Positions 23,701 through 33,957 of a stretch of 64,000 nt of DNA are shown here, in pieces (position 1 is the stretch's first letter; each line of letters opens with the position of its first letter). The stretch covers positions 744,001 through 808,000 of the forward strand of contig JAHCVI010000001.1 in NCBI GenBank assembly GCA_019096155.1, written 5' to 3'. The stretch comes from Staphylotrichum longicolle. Its lineage: Eukaryota > Ascomycota > Sordariomycetes > Sordariales > Chaetomiaceae. The position numbers and the translations under genes are program-made. The notes beneath the pieces are model-generated. The model was not told where the DNA came from, ran no database searches, and saw only the letters and a program-made list of their open reading frames with translations.

Positions 23701-25397
23701 CTCTACGAGAACCTCGAGCCGGCAATGCGAGGCATTTTTCAGCGCGCCAAAGTCGGCATCTTCAATCTTCAACCAGCAGGGCCCCTTGATCTCTTTCCAG
23801 AGAACAAACTGCTCGAACAGGGAGGTGTTGGTGCCGAAGACGTGCGAGAAGGTCTCGCCCTTTGTGCCAAGCTCCAGGGGTGGCCGGGTGTAGGGGTAGA
23901 GCAGTTTGAGATACTCGCTCTCGGTTGGGATATCCGGCAGCTCAAAGGCGTACTTCCTGGTGCAGGACTTGATCTTGTACATGCCAGCCTTGATGTTGGT
24001 CATGAGGTTGTCAACTTCATTGTAGACGTCCACCATCTCGACCTGTTCCGTCGTCTCGACGCCGCGTTGCACGCGGTGCTTGCGGGGCAAGAAGTAGAGC
24101 TTGCGAAGAATGTTGTCGACCTTGACAAAACAACTGACATGGTGGCCGGTTTTCTTATTGAGGACCTTGCCGAAGAGGCACAAACTGCCATTCACCTCGG
24201 TGTAGTCGGTCCAGAACATGTTCAGGCTGCCGTCCTCTTCGATGGCGTCCTTGTAATCCATCTTGCCCACGCTCCTGCTGGACTCTGACTGCGAGCTGTT
24301 CACGACATTGAGCTTCTCGTGGATGCCATTCCACGACGCTGCGTCAAGAGCGGCGGTCTCGGGGCCCTTGGCGGGTGACGAGCTCACTGGAGTGGGCAGG
24401 GGCTCCGTCTTTATGACCTTCTTAATCTGCCGGGAGGCGGATAGGTTGACACTTGCAGCAGCGACCGCGCCAGTGTGGGCAACTTCCATCATGTCGTCAT
24501 ACTCGTCATCCTCATATTCCGCCTTGGGCTGTATCCTCCGCTCAGCAACCTTGGCCGCCGGGGAAGAGGGTGCCGCGTCGCTCATGGGCACGTCGAGAGG
24601 GGCCGCAGGCTCGTCTTCCACGAGTGGCTCGAAGTCGTCCTCGATCATAGCATTGTCGCTCGGTAGAGGCGATGATGCGCTGCCGTCGAGCATCTTTGTC
24701 CTCTTGGTGGCTGGCTGCCGCCCTTCTCGGGTTGGAGAGAGGGCACGGGCTTTCCTCCTCTCAGTCGATCTGTCTCTCTTCTTGGGTACCCTCGAGAGGG
24801 GCGCCGGTACGTTCGCGTCGACCTCGCCGAGAAGGTCGGCCAAGAACTTGTCGTCCTCTTCTGTTTTGATGACCTGTCGATGTGTCAGCTCAGAACTGAG
24901 GTTGTCCAAGACCGGGACCGGGACTGACCTTGGGCTTGGGCTGGGTCTTGGCCGCGCCCTTTGTGAAATACTCGGAAATGTCCCGGTCATTGGCGTCTCG
25001 TTTGGCCTGCTCCTCGTCGCGTTGCTTCTTGGCTGTCAGGGAGGTGGGCAAGTCAGCGGGAATGTACTACAGAGTGTCCACAGAGGATCTCGGAGGACTA
25101 TCCCATACACTTGCGGTCCTTGCCACGCACTGGCAGAGCACCATCGCTCTCGGACTCGTACGCCTGCACGCGGTCCCACTCCTCGCGGCCATCGTCGGCA
25201 TATCCCTCGCCGTTGTCGTCGACGACGAAGTCGTCTTGGTTGAGGCGGTCCCGGACGATCTTCTTGTACTGGTTCTCGTCGACTTCCTCGTAGAGGTCAT
25301 CGGCGTCCTCGACCTCGTACGTGTCGAACTTCTTCTTGCCAGACTGGCGCAGGGCGCGCAGTTCGGCGAACTTGTCGCGCTTGGTGGTTCTCGGCAT
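20771..25397 (-). CDS. POL1: DNA polymerase alpha catalytic subunit
   Basis: Catalytic subunit of the polymerase alpha-primase complex, which extends RNA primers at replication origins and on the lagging strand. Exons on the minus strand: 25397-25109, 25032-24929, 24873-22594, 22537-20771 (1479 aa, close to the ~1470 usual for the family). N-terminal 130 residues: acidic and Lys-rich with [10 protein letters not shown]. Then come a disordered linker, the degenerate exonuclease-like region ([15 protein letters not shown]), motif [20 protein letters not shown] (~871), motif [19 protein letters not shown] (~949) and motif C IYGDTDSV (~1003). At the C-terminus are two zinc-binding cysteine clusters: CRACKA...CPSC, and CDDAGC...RC...DC, the latter being the B-subunit-binding module. 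The second intron joins PKPK to [10 protein letters not shown]; the third joins VDRSFV to SDDDDAVPR. Its promoter carries MCB/SCB-like boxes. Confidence 0.96.
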
Positions 25398-26052
25398 TGT
25401 GCTTCCCGTGTTCTGTGCGATATCCGACGTGATCCGGTTCGGTGAAAGGATGTAGTGGGTTTCAGGGCAGCAACGGCACTGTCATGGCTATCGGAGGCCG
25501 TCAATGGTTTCTGGATGCTGGGGCAACAACAGTCAAGAAAAGAGCTGTGTTGTGGTATGTGGATGGAGGCTCGGGTTGTGTGTGGGCGCAAGACGCGGGT
25601 CCAATTCGTTAATTGCGAGTTACAGTGGGTGGGCGTGGTTTTCGCGTTTCGCGTCCAGTAACGCGTACCCCTGTACTAAGTAATCCGTAAAGTGAAATCC
25701 CCTGGCCTGGCAAGCCTGGACCTGGATGCCCCACATTGTCCGTCCCGGCAGGCAAGCAGCGGAAAAAGTTGGGTCGCCAAGCATCGCCGAAAAAGAGGAT
25801 TGGCGCAAAAGTGAAGGTCTTGGTCAAGCTCAACACCACCATCACCGAACCTTGCGAAAAAGTCAACAGAACCACCCTCTAGCTGCGATTCCCCGAAGAG
25901 TTCGCAAAACGAGGGTTTTCCTGCCGTCGTATTCTGTCTGCGACACTCGACGCCACACATATACTGCCAGTTCCCAACGGCGAACCTGCCCCAGGGCAAC
26001 CTGCAACCCGCAGCCTGCCATCGGCAACCAACCTCCCACAGCCTGCGCCACC
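25398..26052. other. Divergent promoter, POL1 / PPR gene
   Basis: 655 bases between divergent start codons. Contains the TTTCGCG/ACGCGT cluster described separately, 240-270 bases upstream of the POL1 start. No coding sequence seen. Confidence 0.5.
25639..25666. promoter_or_regulatory. SCB/MCB-like cell-cycle box cluster
   Basis: Two tandem TTTCGCG elements (25640-25646 and 25647-25653) are followed by a perfect palindromic ACGCGT at 25661-25666. ACGCGT is the MluI cell-cycle box (MCB); TTTCGCG is the reverse of the SCB core CGCGAAA and also resembles an E2F site. In yeasts, MBF/SBF use these elements to drive G1/S transcription of replication genes including POL1. Placement in front of POL1 makes function likely; it is an inference here. 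The PPR gene on the other side could be affected too. Confidence 0.6.
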
Positions 26053-28163
26053 ATGTTTGTTTGTCGCGGCTGCCTCCGAAGCCTTACGGGGACCGGACCG
26101 AGTGTTCTCGGCCCACGGTTGCTCACATCGTGGCGGACAACCACGGCCCCCGTATCTAGCCGGCGAACGGTGTACGTAGGGAAAGGGATCAAGGTCGATC
26201 TTCGCAGCACTCTCGCAGACCGCGTCGAGCATGGCGACCCGCGATATGCTTCCAAGACGAGGAAAAGTGTCACCGAAGAGCTCCGTGTTGACGACGGCGA
26301 GGACCTGGCGTATGAGGGCGTCAGTCCCAAGGGCGGCGAACTTGGAAAGGAACGATACGAAAAGAAGCTGCAGGCCGCCGTCAAGAAGCGCCTTGAGCTC
26401 TACCCGGACCCCTACCACATTGCCCAGCAGGTCAGCAGAGCGCTCGAGAAGGGCAGCTTTGACGAGGCGCTCTTGATGGCGCGCATGGCGAGCCGCAACG
26501 CCAAGGTCGAGGTCAGCTGGAACCATCTGATCGACTATCAGCTGAAGAACAAGCGCCTCCACGCCGCCATCAAGCTATACAACGAGGTGCGCACCGACTC
26601 GGATGCTTCTTCGTCATGAACCACCCACTGACCCCCTCGCAGATGAAGAAGCGCGCCCAGATTCCCAACGCAAAGACGTACACTATCTCTTTCCGTGGTT
26701 GCGCGCATTCGTTACATCCCAAACTGGCCGTGGCTGAAGCCACCAGGATCTACAACTTCATGATCAAGTCCGGCTCTCTCAAACCCAACACGATCCACAT
26801 GAACGCCGTACTCGAGGTCTGCGCTCGTGCAGGCGACCTCGAAAGCCTCTTCACTGTCCTGGCAACTTCGAATAGCGGCTTGCGCTGTCCCGACGCCCAT
26901 ACCTACACCATCGTCTTCAACGCCCTCCGATACGACGTCTCGAACGCGGGCAAGGCAAATCTTGGTCTGATCGACGACGACGTCAAGCGGGAGATTCAGA
27001 AGAACATACAGAGGGCGAGCAGTATTTGGGCCGACGTGATCGAGAACTGGAGGAGTGCCCGGCTGATCATTGACGATCATCTGGTGTGCAGGATCCCCCA
27101 CGGGCGAACTAAGAACAACGAGAGCGTTTTGGAGCTGCTCGAACAGACCATGCAGCCCCCACGCCCCAACCCCGCAAAGCTCCCGCCCGTGCCAATCCCC
27201 GTCGAACCCCGAACCCACGCCGCCCCTGAAGACGCCGCCCCTATAAACCGAAGCTGCTGCTGCCAAACCGCCCGCGCCGGGACAGACAGCCGCCGATACC
27301 AAAACATGACAGCAAAGGCTCGCAGAACCTCGCCGAGACCAAAGCCAAACCCACTCCCCCGGCCCGGCCCGGCCCTCTCGTCCCTCACCAACACGCGCAA
27401 GACGGCCAGCGCACCCAAGTACTGGTCCTACTTCCGCGACCACCTCAACGTCGTCCCCGACGCCGAGAACCACTTCTGCTACCTCCGCGCCCTGGCGCTC
27501 GGCCACGCGAGCGCCCACGTCGCGGCCCACATCGCGAGCCTCCCCACCCCGCTCCTCAGCCCCGTCACCTTCCGCCGCGGCCTCTCGGCCTGCGTCAGCG
27601 ACAACCTCAACAAGGACGCCTTCAAGCACGCCAGCCAAATCTTCGACGTCATGACCACCAAGCAGCGCTACCCCGACGCCCTGTCCATGCGCCTCTACCT
27701 CCAGGTCGCGCGCGCCAGCACGCGCCACTTCTACGAGCCCTCCCCCTCGGCGGGCGGCGGCAAGCCCGCCCACAGCCGCCAGCTCATCCTCGCGCTCGAC
27801 CGCATGTGGGAGCCCTTCCGGATCCTGTCGGGCTCCCTGTCCTACCCGGAGGCGGCGACGCGCTCGCCCGAGGCGGAGCGCGACGCGAAGCGCGGCGACA
27901 TGCAGGAGGTGCTGGCGACGGCGCGGCGGATGACGGCGGCGATCGACCGGGTGGTCAACGACGACGAGATGGTCCCCGGCGGCAGCGCCGGCGAGCGCAA
28001 GCAAATGGTCAAGCTGCTGCGGACGCGGCGGGCCGTGCTGCAGCGGTGGATCGAGCGGTGCCTGGCCAAGCTGTACCCCGACGGCCCGCCGCCCGAGGAG
28101 AAGGAGAAGGCGTATGAAGGGCGGGAGCGGCGAGGAGGGTCGAGTGTTTTGGATGAACTGTAA
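26053..28163 (+). CDS. Mitochondrial pentatricopeptide-repeat protein
   Basis: Probable organellar RNA-binding protein. Exons 26053-26586 and 26643-28163 (684 aa); the junction joins AIKLYNE to MKKRAQIPNAKTYT. The N-terminus (MFVCRGCLRSLTG, then an Arg-rich stretch with few acids) looks like a mitochondrial targeting peptide. PPR-type helical hairpins are visible in the middle: PNAKTYTISFRGCAH, AEATRIYNFMIKSGSLKPNT, IHMNAVLEVCARAGDLESLF and DAHTYTIVFNALRYD. Further helical repeats follow after a Pro/Thr-rich linker (27170-27420): FRRGLSACVSDNLNKDAFKHA and QIFDVMTTKQRYPDA. Members of this family process or stabilise mitochondrial transcripts or assist mitoribosomes; which job this one has I cannot tell. 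Reading frame in the linker is doubtful because another frame there also looks coding-like. Confidence 0.8.
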
Positions 28164-28500
28164 AGATATGGACGATGTACGCTTACTGTAGACTCATACC
28201 CTGTACATGTACAACACGAGGCGGTGCGCATGGGAGCAATTGGTTTCCGCTCTGTAACAACACCACTCCGAGACCACAGCACGGGATTTGCGACAAAAAT
28301 GTGTATGCACCACTTTGTCAATATCCTATCTTCACCCTACAGCCGGTACCAACCGGCAGCTTGGATGAATAACACTACAAAGCCCAACAGCAAACAAACC
28401 CCCCAACCAGCGCACCTGATGTATTAATACTGAATAACCATGCACATCCCATTCCCTCCATCACCGCCCGACTATAGACTAAACTCAGTCCAAACAACCC
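28164..28500. other. Convergent 3' intergenic gap
   Basis: Short region between the PPR stop and the stop of the minus-strand hypothetical gene; only 3' UTRs expected and nothing else seen. Confidence 0.5.
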
Positions 28501-29170
28501 TCAAACCATCCCAACAGGACACGAGACTACCCTCACCTTCACCCCTGCCTGCCTCTCCTCCTCCTCCAACCTCGTCGTCTGTCCGAGCTGCCCAACAGCC
28601 TCAATCTCCCTCCCCACCCGATTCTCCATTTCCTCCATCGACCTCATCATCCCATTACTCTTTTCGTCGTCTTCGTCGTCCTCCCCCTCTTCCACCACCT
28701 CAACCGAGCTGTTGCCCGTCACGGCAAGCAACCGCGCCCCGCTCCCGCGGGCCCCACGGCTCCGGAAACTGCGCCCGGGCGGCGGGGATGATTCCTTGGT
28801 GACGCGGCTGCCAAGGCGGGGCAGGGAAGAAGAAGCGGGCGAGAGGACCGCCGCGCCCTCCTTCTCCTTCTCCTTCTCCTTCTCTTCGCAGATGCTATCG
28901 TTGGTCTTCTTGTCGGTTGGGGAGGAAGAGGGGGAGACGACGACGTAACTGGGCGAGGTGGGAGAGGTGGGAGACCAGTCGGGGGACCAGGATGACAGTC
29001 TGTAGGATTTGCGGGGGGCGGCAGGGTTGTTGTTCTTGTTGTTGTTGGGTTCGTCGAGGGGGGAGGCTGTCGTTTTCGGGCTGGTTTGGCCGCCGCCGCT
29101 GGGGGAGGGGTTAGTGTTAGTTTCAAGAAGAGTAGGAGTGGAGAATGTACTCGGATGAGTCGGCCGACAT
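28501..29170 (-). CDS. Hypothetical Ser/Pro-rich protein with acidic C-terminal helix
   Basis: Not recognised. Proposed exons on the minus strand: 29170-29151 and 29098-28501 (205 aa, intron 52 nt), starting MSADSSD-GGGQTSPK. Visible features: an Asn/Pro-rich start, SYRLSSWSPDWSPTSPTSPSY, an (E-K)n run encoded by a CTCCTT microsatellite at 28857-28886, basic RSFRSRGARGSGARL, then an acidic stretch VEVVEEGEDDEDDE and a likely helix MMRSMEEMENRVGREIEAVG. The frame with SWSPDWSPTSPTSPSYVVVS is clearly more protein-like than the alternatives. The start is uncertain: the preceding 80 bases contain another coding-looking frame, so this could be the 3' part of the neighbouring gene at 29237-29965, although the phases do not fit a simple fusion. 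Confidence 0.5.
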
Positions 29171-29236
29171 GATAGTCCAGAGGGTTCTTAACGGCGGTCT
29201 GTTTGATGGGTGGGCGAGTGTGTCTAAGGGATTGAG

Positions 29237-29965
29237 TTAGCGGTATTGGTGTAAGAGGCGGAGTGTTGCCAGCTCACTGCGTCCGCCTTGGGCGTTGGAG
29301 AAACTAAAGTTGCCATCTACCATCTCTGGGCGTTTCTTAGTGTCTGTCTAATGGTGCCGGCAGTGGCATATGCCGTTGCAGGCAGACCACGTACCCCGGA
29401 CAGCCCTCTGAACACCAGATCGAAACGAGCTCCAGCTCCCAGTGTTGGCAGCATTGGTGGGAGGCTCGGTTGGATCAGCCAAATCCACAAGATTTTCTTT
29501 GCCTTTCTCGGACAGACTCGACGATGAGCGACGGAACGTGGATGCGCTCGGGCGCTGGAACTGGGTGGGGAAAGAAGGCACTCTGCGACGGCGGCCGAAC
29601 AATCGACGGCTAATGGGCGATGGAGATCGTGATCTCCCTCGCGGAGAGGCAAAGTTGGCCGCGCCAGGGGACGTCGATAGCTCCACGTGGGCGTCCTGGG
29701 ACCCATCTGACGACTCAAGGATGGTCCGATCATGCCGGTGGAAGCGAGTGCCAACCGAGTTGTACCAGCGGCGTTTGCTCTTCACGGGCGATGGTTGAGC
29801 AGGATGGGAAATCTCCTCGGCTGCGTTGGCGTCGTTGAGGTTGCGGCCAAAGAGACGCGAGGTCTTGCTGCGGAGCGATGTCACGATCGAGCGTCGTGAC
29901 CGGCTCGTCTTGATGCTCGCGTGGTCAGGCACTGCCAGGACCTCGAAATCCAGAGGATTCGACAT
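29237..29965 (-). CDS. Hypothetical basic Ser/Arg-rich protein
   Basis: Not recognised. Proposed exons on the minus strand: 29965-29395 and 29325-29237 (219 aa), joining SGVQRAVR-E to MVDGNFSFSNAQGGR. It begins MSNPLDFEVLAVPDH and has many Ser/Arg clusters (TSRSRRSIVTSLRSKTSRLF, RGRSRSPSPISRRLFGRRRR, STFRRSSSSLSEKGKENL). It is highly basic, without membrane segments or a signal peptide, and probably disordered; RS and RRxS motifs suggest a phosphorylated nuclear or cytoskeletal protein, but that is only inference. The end could differ: a GTGAGC donor at the end of NAQGGR could splice onward to a frame reading TRPPIKQTAVKNPLDYHVG. Divergent from the transcription factor gene. Confidence 0.55.
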
Positions 29966-31256
29966 GGTTCTGGCACACTATTGTCCAGAGATTGGAGTCA
30001 ATAGTCAATAATTTCCGGGTATAAAGAAAGACGAGCCTCCAAGTAATGATAGTAACGCAAATCTCGTCGACTTGCCATCAACACTAGCAGAACAACGGGA
30101 TTTGGTTTTACTCGTCCTAGCTAACAGGGAGATGGAGCAGGATAGTGCAGTCGGTCATAGTTTCTGTAATGATGGGCAGGAACACAGGGCGGTAATCATA
30201 GCGGAAGGTGCTTCCCCCTAGTTATGCCTTGAGGAAGGAAGTTGCCAACCTAGTGAAAGATACCGTGTTAGCATCTGGAAGGCGTCTCCCGATACATCGA
30301 GCCCCTGATTTGCCTTGAAATTCGACACTCCTCTAAAATCAGTGCAGACCGCGTATTCCGGGGACCATTCCACTTAACATAGGTAACACAGCAGACGTCA
30401 AGCACCTAAAAGATGATTGCAACTTTCCAAGACACATCTTCATTCCCTCAATCCAGGTCTTTACAGAAACCTTAGCAGTGAAGCTGCCGCTGGCAGTTGA
30501 AAAATGAGTAATTTGAGAGAGGATTGGAGATGCCCGAGGATATCACGCCCGGTTGCCCAAGCGAGGACGAGGCAGAGAGCATGAGGCTTGATACCTCTCC
30601 ATGCCACAATCCGGTAGCCTCCATCCTGTCTCGACCACGAACTGATCCTTTACAGATAGTGAATACAAACCCGTGCTGTCGGGCTGGACCGAGGGCTCAT
30701 CAGGCACCACAGTCTGTGTTCCCTATTCGCCACCTCTACATTCTTCAAAGTCGACGCTGGCTCATCCGTTCCCCGCTCGCGCTTGGAGCTAATGCGAGAC
30801 TTCAAGGCCTGCAACCGCAGCAGCCGCCCACAGGAAGCAAGGTCCGCCTGTGAAGACGGCGGCTTGGCCTCGACGACAACCGCCAGAGCCGCCCACGCAG
30901 CTGTGGACCCTGTCGTCGAGAAAAGCACCCCTGGACAAGCCCATGTATTCTCCACCCTCAACGCTATCCCCAACATGGCAAACGCTCAACTCCAATCTCA
31001 TCCCGTTCGGCTCGTCAAGCGAATGCTTGGCAGAAGAGCCAAGAGCAGCGACGCTCCACTGGCTCATGAGCCTCACCGACAGGGTCCCTGAGGGGGTGTT
31101 AGACATGAGAGAAGGACTTGGGGCCATGGGGAAAGAAAAGGGCCCTCGGACTGTTCTGCTTGAACTTGGTCCTCTGTACTCTTCCGTTCTCCCAGTTTCT
31201 GGCCTTTGACTGCTTGCACCAAAGACCTCTTCCCTCAATAACGTCTCATTTTCGTC
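29966..31256. other. Intergenic region with weak orphan frames
   Basis: 1.3 kb between divergent genes. The strand composition is closer to 50% GC than in the neighbouring genes. A 171-codon minus-strand frame (30789-31304) overlaps a 119-codon plus-strand frame (30850-31209); neither has a recognisable motif, and the minus one would run into the start of the transcription factor gene. I do not call a gene. Confidence 0.45.
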
Positions 31257-33539
31257 ATGGCCATCTTCGTGAACTATGAAGGCCCCAAGCTGGCCACCGA
31301 GCAAAAGCAGGCGGTCAGGTCGCAGGTAATGGTCCTGGTCCGCGGCCGGCAGAAGCAGGCCAAAAAATGTGAGCCTACCTGTGTCCAGTCTCTCCCAGCA
31401 TCACCCGGGAGGCTCCCTGGGTGAAGAAAGGGGCAGCATTGGGATCTGGATATCGCAGTATCTAAATACTTTTTTCTCTCCCAGCCGCACTCGATGTCAC
31501 ATGCACAGGCTCGGCTCCTCGCCCGTAAGTACTTGGAACCAAACTCGCCGATAGGGTGGCTTGCCTCGGGATTCACCATCGAGCATTGTCCCGTTTAGGC
31601 AACTCCTCACTGACACTCCACCCCCTCCAACTCGCAGATTAGCTCCAGCCCATGACATGGGCGTCAGCAGCAGCAGCAGCGGTAGCCACACAGACTCCTC
31701 CTCCTCCTCCTCAGATGACGCCGAGGACGTCCAAGCGCGGGTCACCAGCCGCCGACCCCATCCACGCGCGCCTACCATCACCGCCGCCCGCAACACGCGC
31801 GGCAGCGGCAAGAAACAGCTCGTCGCCCGCCAGCAGCAGCAGCAGCAGAAGAAGCGCCACCGTCACCCCAATGCGGCACCCCTCAACCCCTACGACGCTC
31901 TCCGTGTGCCCCCGCCCAACCACCCCACGCCACGGGCGTCGACGCGCGCACCTTTGCCGACTACCGTATGTCAACCCCCTTTGCTGTTTAGGCGGGCGCC
32001 CCCACCCCGGCTCTCCCTCCCCTTCCCTTTTCATCTCCCGAACCACCACTACGGAAGAAGGAATGGGCTGACAACAGTTGTTGCCGGGCACCAAAAAGTC
32101 GCCCGCTGCGGCTCCTACTCGTGCTACCTGGACGAGGCGTTCGTGCTGGTCGGGTTCCGCCAGCCGAGCTACTTCCGCCCGGACATGTCCAAGGCGGCGT
32201 GCATCTACATCGGGTGGCTGCTGACGGCGGGGATCCTGGACTCGGTGCGCGGCGCCGGAGATGAGGTGGTGGCGTATCCGTACGTCGAGTATCTGGCGGT
32301 GAGGGAGCTGCAGCGGTTTGTGGATGGGGCGGGGGTGAAGGAGCTGCACGAGGTGGTGTATCCGGTGGTGATTTTGGGCATGTTCGAGGTGAGTTTCGTT
32401 TTTTTGTTTGCTTTTTGTTTTGTTTTGGTTGGGTGGTGGGCTGTTAAGAGAGTCGTTTGCTGATGAGGGCGGATGTAGATGTTTCGGTTCAGTCCCAGGG
32501 CGATTACCCATCTCGCTGCTGTCGAGATGTTCATCAAGTCCCGGGGCGGGCTGCATACCATGCCCGAGGTCATGCAGAACCTCGTCGTCATGTCAGTGGT
32601 TTTTCTGTCCAAGAGATTGTCGTCCCCCTCCCTCACCGGCGTGGCCTTGTGACTTACCCCGACCAAAACCAGGACTGATACGCTCGAGTGTCTTTGCCTC
32701 GACACGCCCCTGGCGTTTGGCGATCTGGGTCCCTGTCCCATCATGCGTCTGGTGACCGCCGACGGCTTCCTGTCGGGCGACCAGCTCCGCTCTTGCCCCC
32801 TTGTTCTCTGCGACGACGAGAACTTTTCCTGCGCAGCGCAGTACGCCGACCCGGCCATCCACCTGCAGCTGGTGGCTGTTCTCCAGGCCGCCAACAACTT
32901 CTTCCGCCAGTTCTTCGAATTGGAGGCGCAGAGTGTTCTGGGAGACGATGGACTGGCTGCCAGCGTTGCGGACTTGATCTTGGACGCCATCATGGACACG
33001 CCAACTGCCGGGAATGACGTGCCGGGTCTCCTCTTAGAGACATGTGCTTTGGCGGCGAGGATCATGCGCAGGACGCTGGCCGGATCCGTGGATGGGTTCG
33101 ATGACCCCGAGAATGCGCTGGATGTGCTGATGATTTATGATAATACACGCTTCGTCGGGCTGAAGGCGTGGAAGGGGCTGCCGTATGTTTATGTCTGGGT
33201 GTATGTTCCATTCCAACCCCTTCCACTTTTCAGTATTTGTCTTGAGTGCCCAACTGACATCGATAGGAATCTTATCGGCTTTGCTGCCGCGACGGACCTG
33301 CGAATGAGATCGTACTTTATTGTCGAGGTTGTGCGCTGCGCCTTCAGTTACGGGTGCTATCAGATGGAGGTTTTCCAAGGTATGTCGTTCTTATCCATTT
33401 TACAGATGATCTTAAGTGTCGGGACTGACTTTCCCTGTGTGCAGCTGTGCTCAAGAACTTCCTCCATCTCCGCAATGCCATCGTGTGTCGCAGGATGACA
33501 CTTACCTATGCAGCCGCAGACACAATGGGGGGTTTTTAG
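31257..33539 (+). CDS. Fungal-specific transcription-factor-domain protein (Fungal_trans_2-like)
   Basis: Start MAIFVNYEGPKLATEQKQ followed by VRSQVMVLVRGRQKQ is the usual opening of a large Pezizomycotina family with a C-terminal 'fungal specific transcription factor' domain. Likely exons: 31257-31368, 31485-31524, 31638 to 31903 or 31965, 32078-32388, 32479-32591, 32673-33200, 33267-33379, 33445-33539. The third exon is Ser- and Gln-rich. The domain proper reads CGSYSCYLDEAFVLVGFR, YLAVRELQRFVDGAGVKEL, VVYPVVILGMFE-MFRFSPRAITHL, HLQLVAVLQAANNFFRQFF and NLIGFAAATDLRMRS. No Zn2Cys6 cluster is present, as is common for this subgroup. The strong GTATGT donor at 31966 leaves the wrong phase for the next exon, while a weaker GTGTGC donor at 31904 fits; so either the annotation of exon 3 or the sequence has a frame problem. 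Targets unknown. Confidence 0.72.
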
Positions 33540-33957
33540 ATTCGCTTTGTACATTTGTTGAAAGATGAGTGTATAAATTCGAGGGTTGATGTTGAGTTGA
33601 GGTTATGTCTTGTCTCCTTTTCTCATTCGGGTGCAAAGAACAATCCTAGGGTTGAGACAGTGCGGACCACAGTGTACTGCTTCAGTCTTCGCCAAGCTGC
33701 CGTTCTGTTTTTAGCTCCGATGTGCTGCAGGGGTCCTGGCAGGAACAAAACCTCTCTGACGCGCTGGAACACGGCCTCCTTCAGCCGCCCGGTGCGAGTC
33801 CTCGTCCGCCACGGCCTCATTGGGAGAAGCACCCAAGTCCGGACCTACACATTTCCCAATACACCTTCTCCTACCTTATCCCCCCTCGAAAAACGATCAC
33901 CCTTCGCCATAAATCTCGCGCGCCATCATCTCGGGCTGAACGATTGAGCTGCCCGCC
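33540..33957. other. Intergenic region, TF / RRM gene
   Basis: About 420 bases between tandem plus-strand genes; should hold the 3' UTR of the transcription factor gene and the promoter of the RRM gene. Nothing else seen. Confidence 0.5.

Noticed and set aside
26712..28004. 430-codon minus-strand frame opposite the PPR gene
   Set aside because: Runs of Gly/Val/Arg/Ala typical of the complement of a GC3-rich gene; the PPR repeats are on the plus strand.
30789..31304. 171-codon minus-strand frame upstream of the transcription-factor gene
   Set aside because: Overlaps the start of a recognised plus-strand gene and has no recognisable motif; weakly possible orphan, not enough to call.
31257..33539. 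Biosynthetic gene cluster around the transcription factor
   Set aside because: Neighbours are housekeeping genes (RRM, YAK1, PUB1); no synthase, oxidase or transporter group is present.
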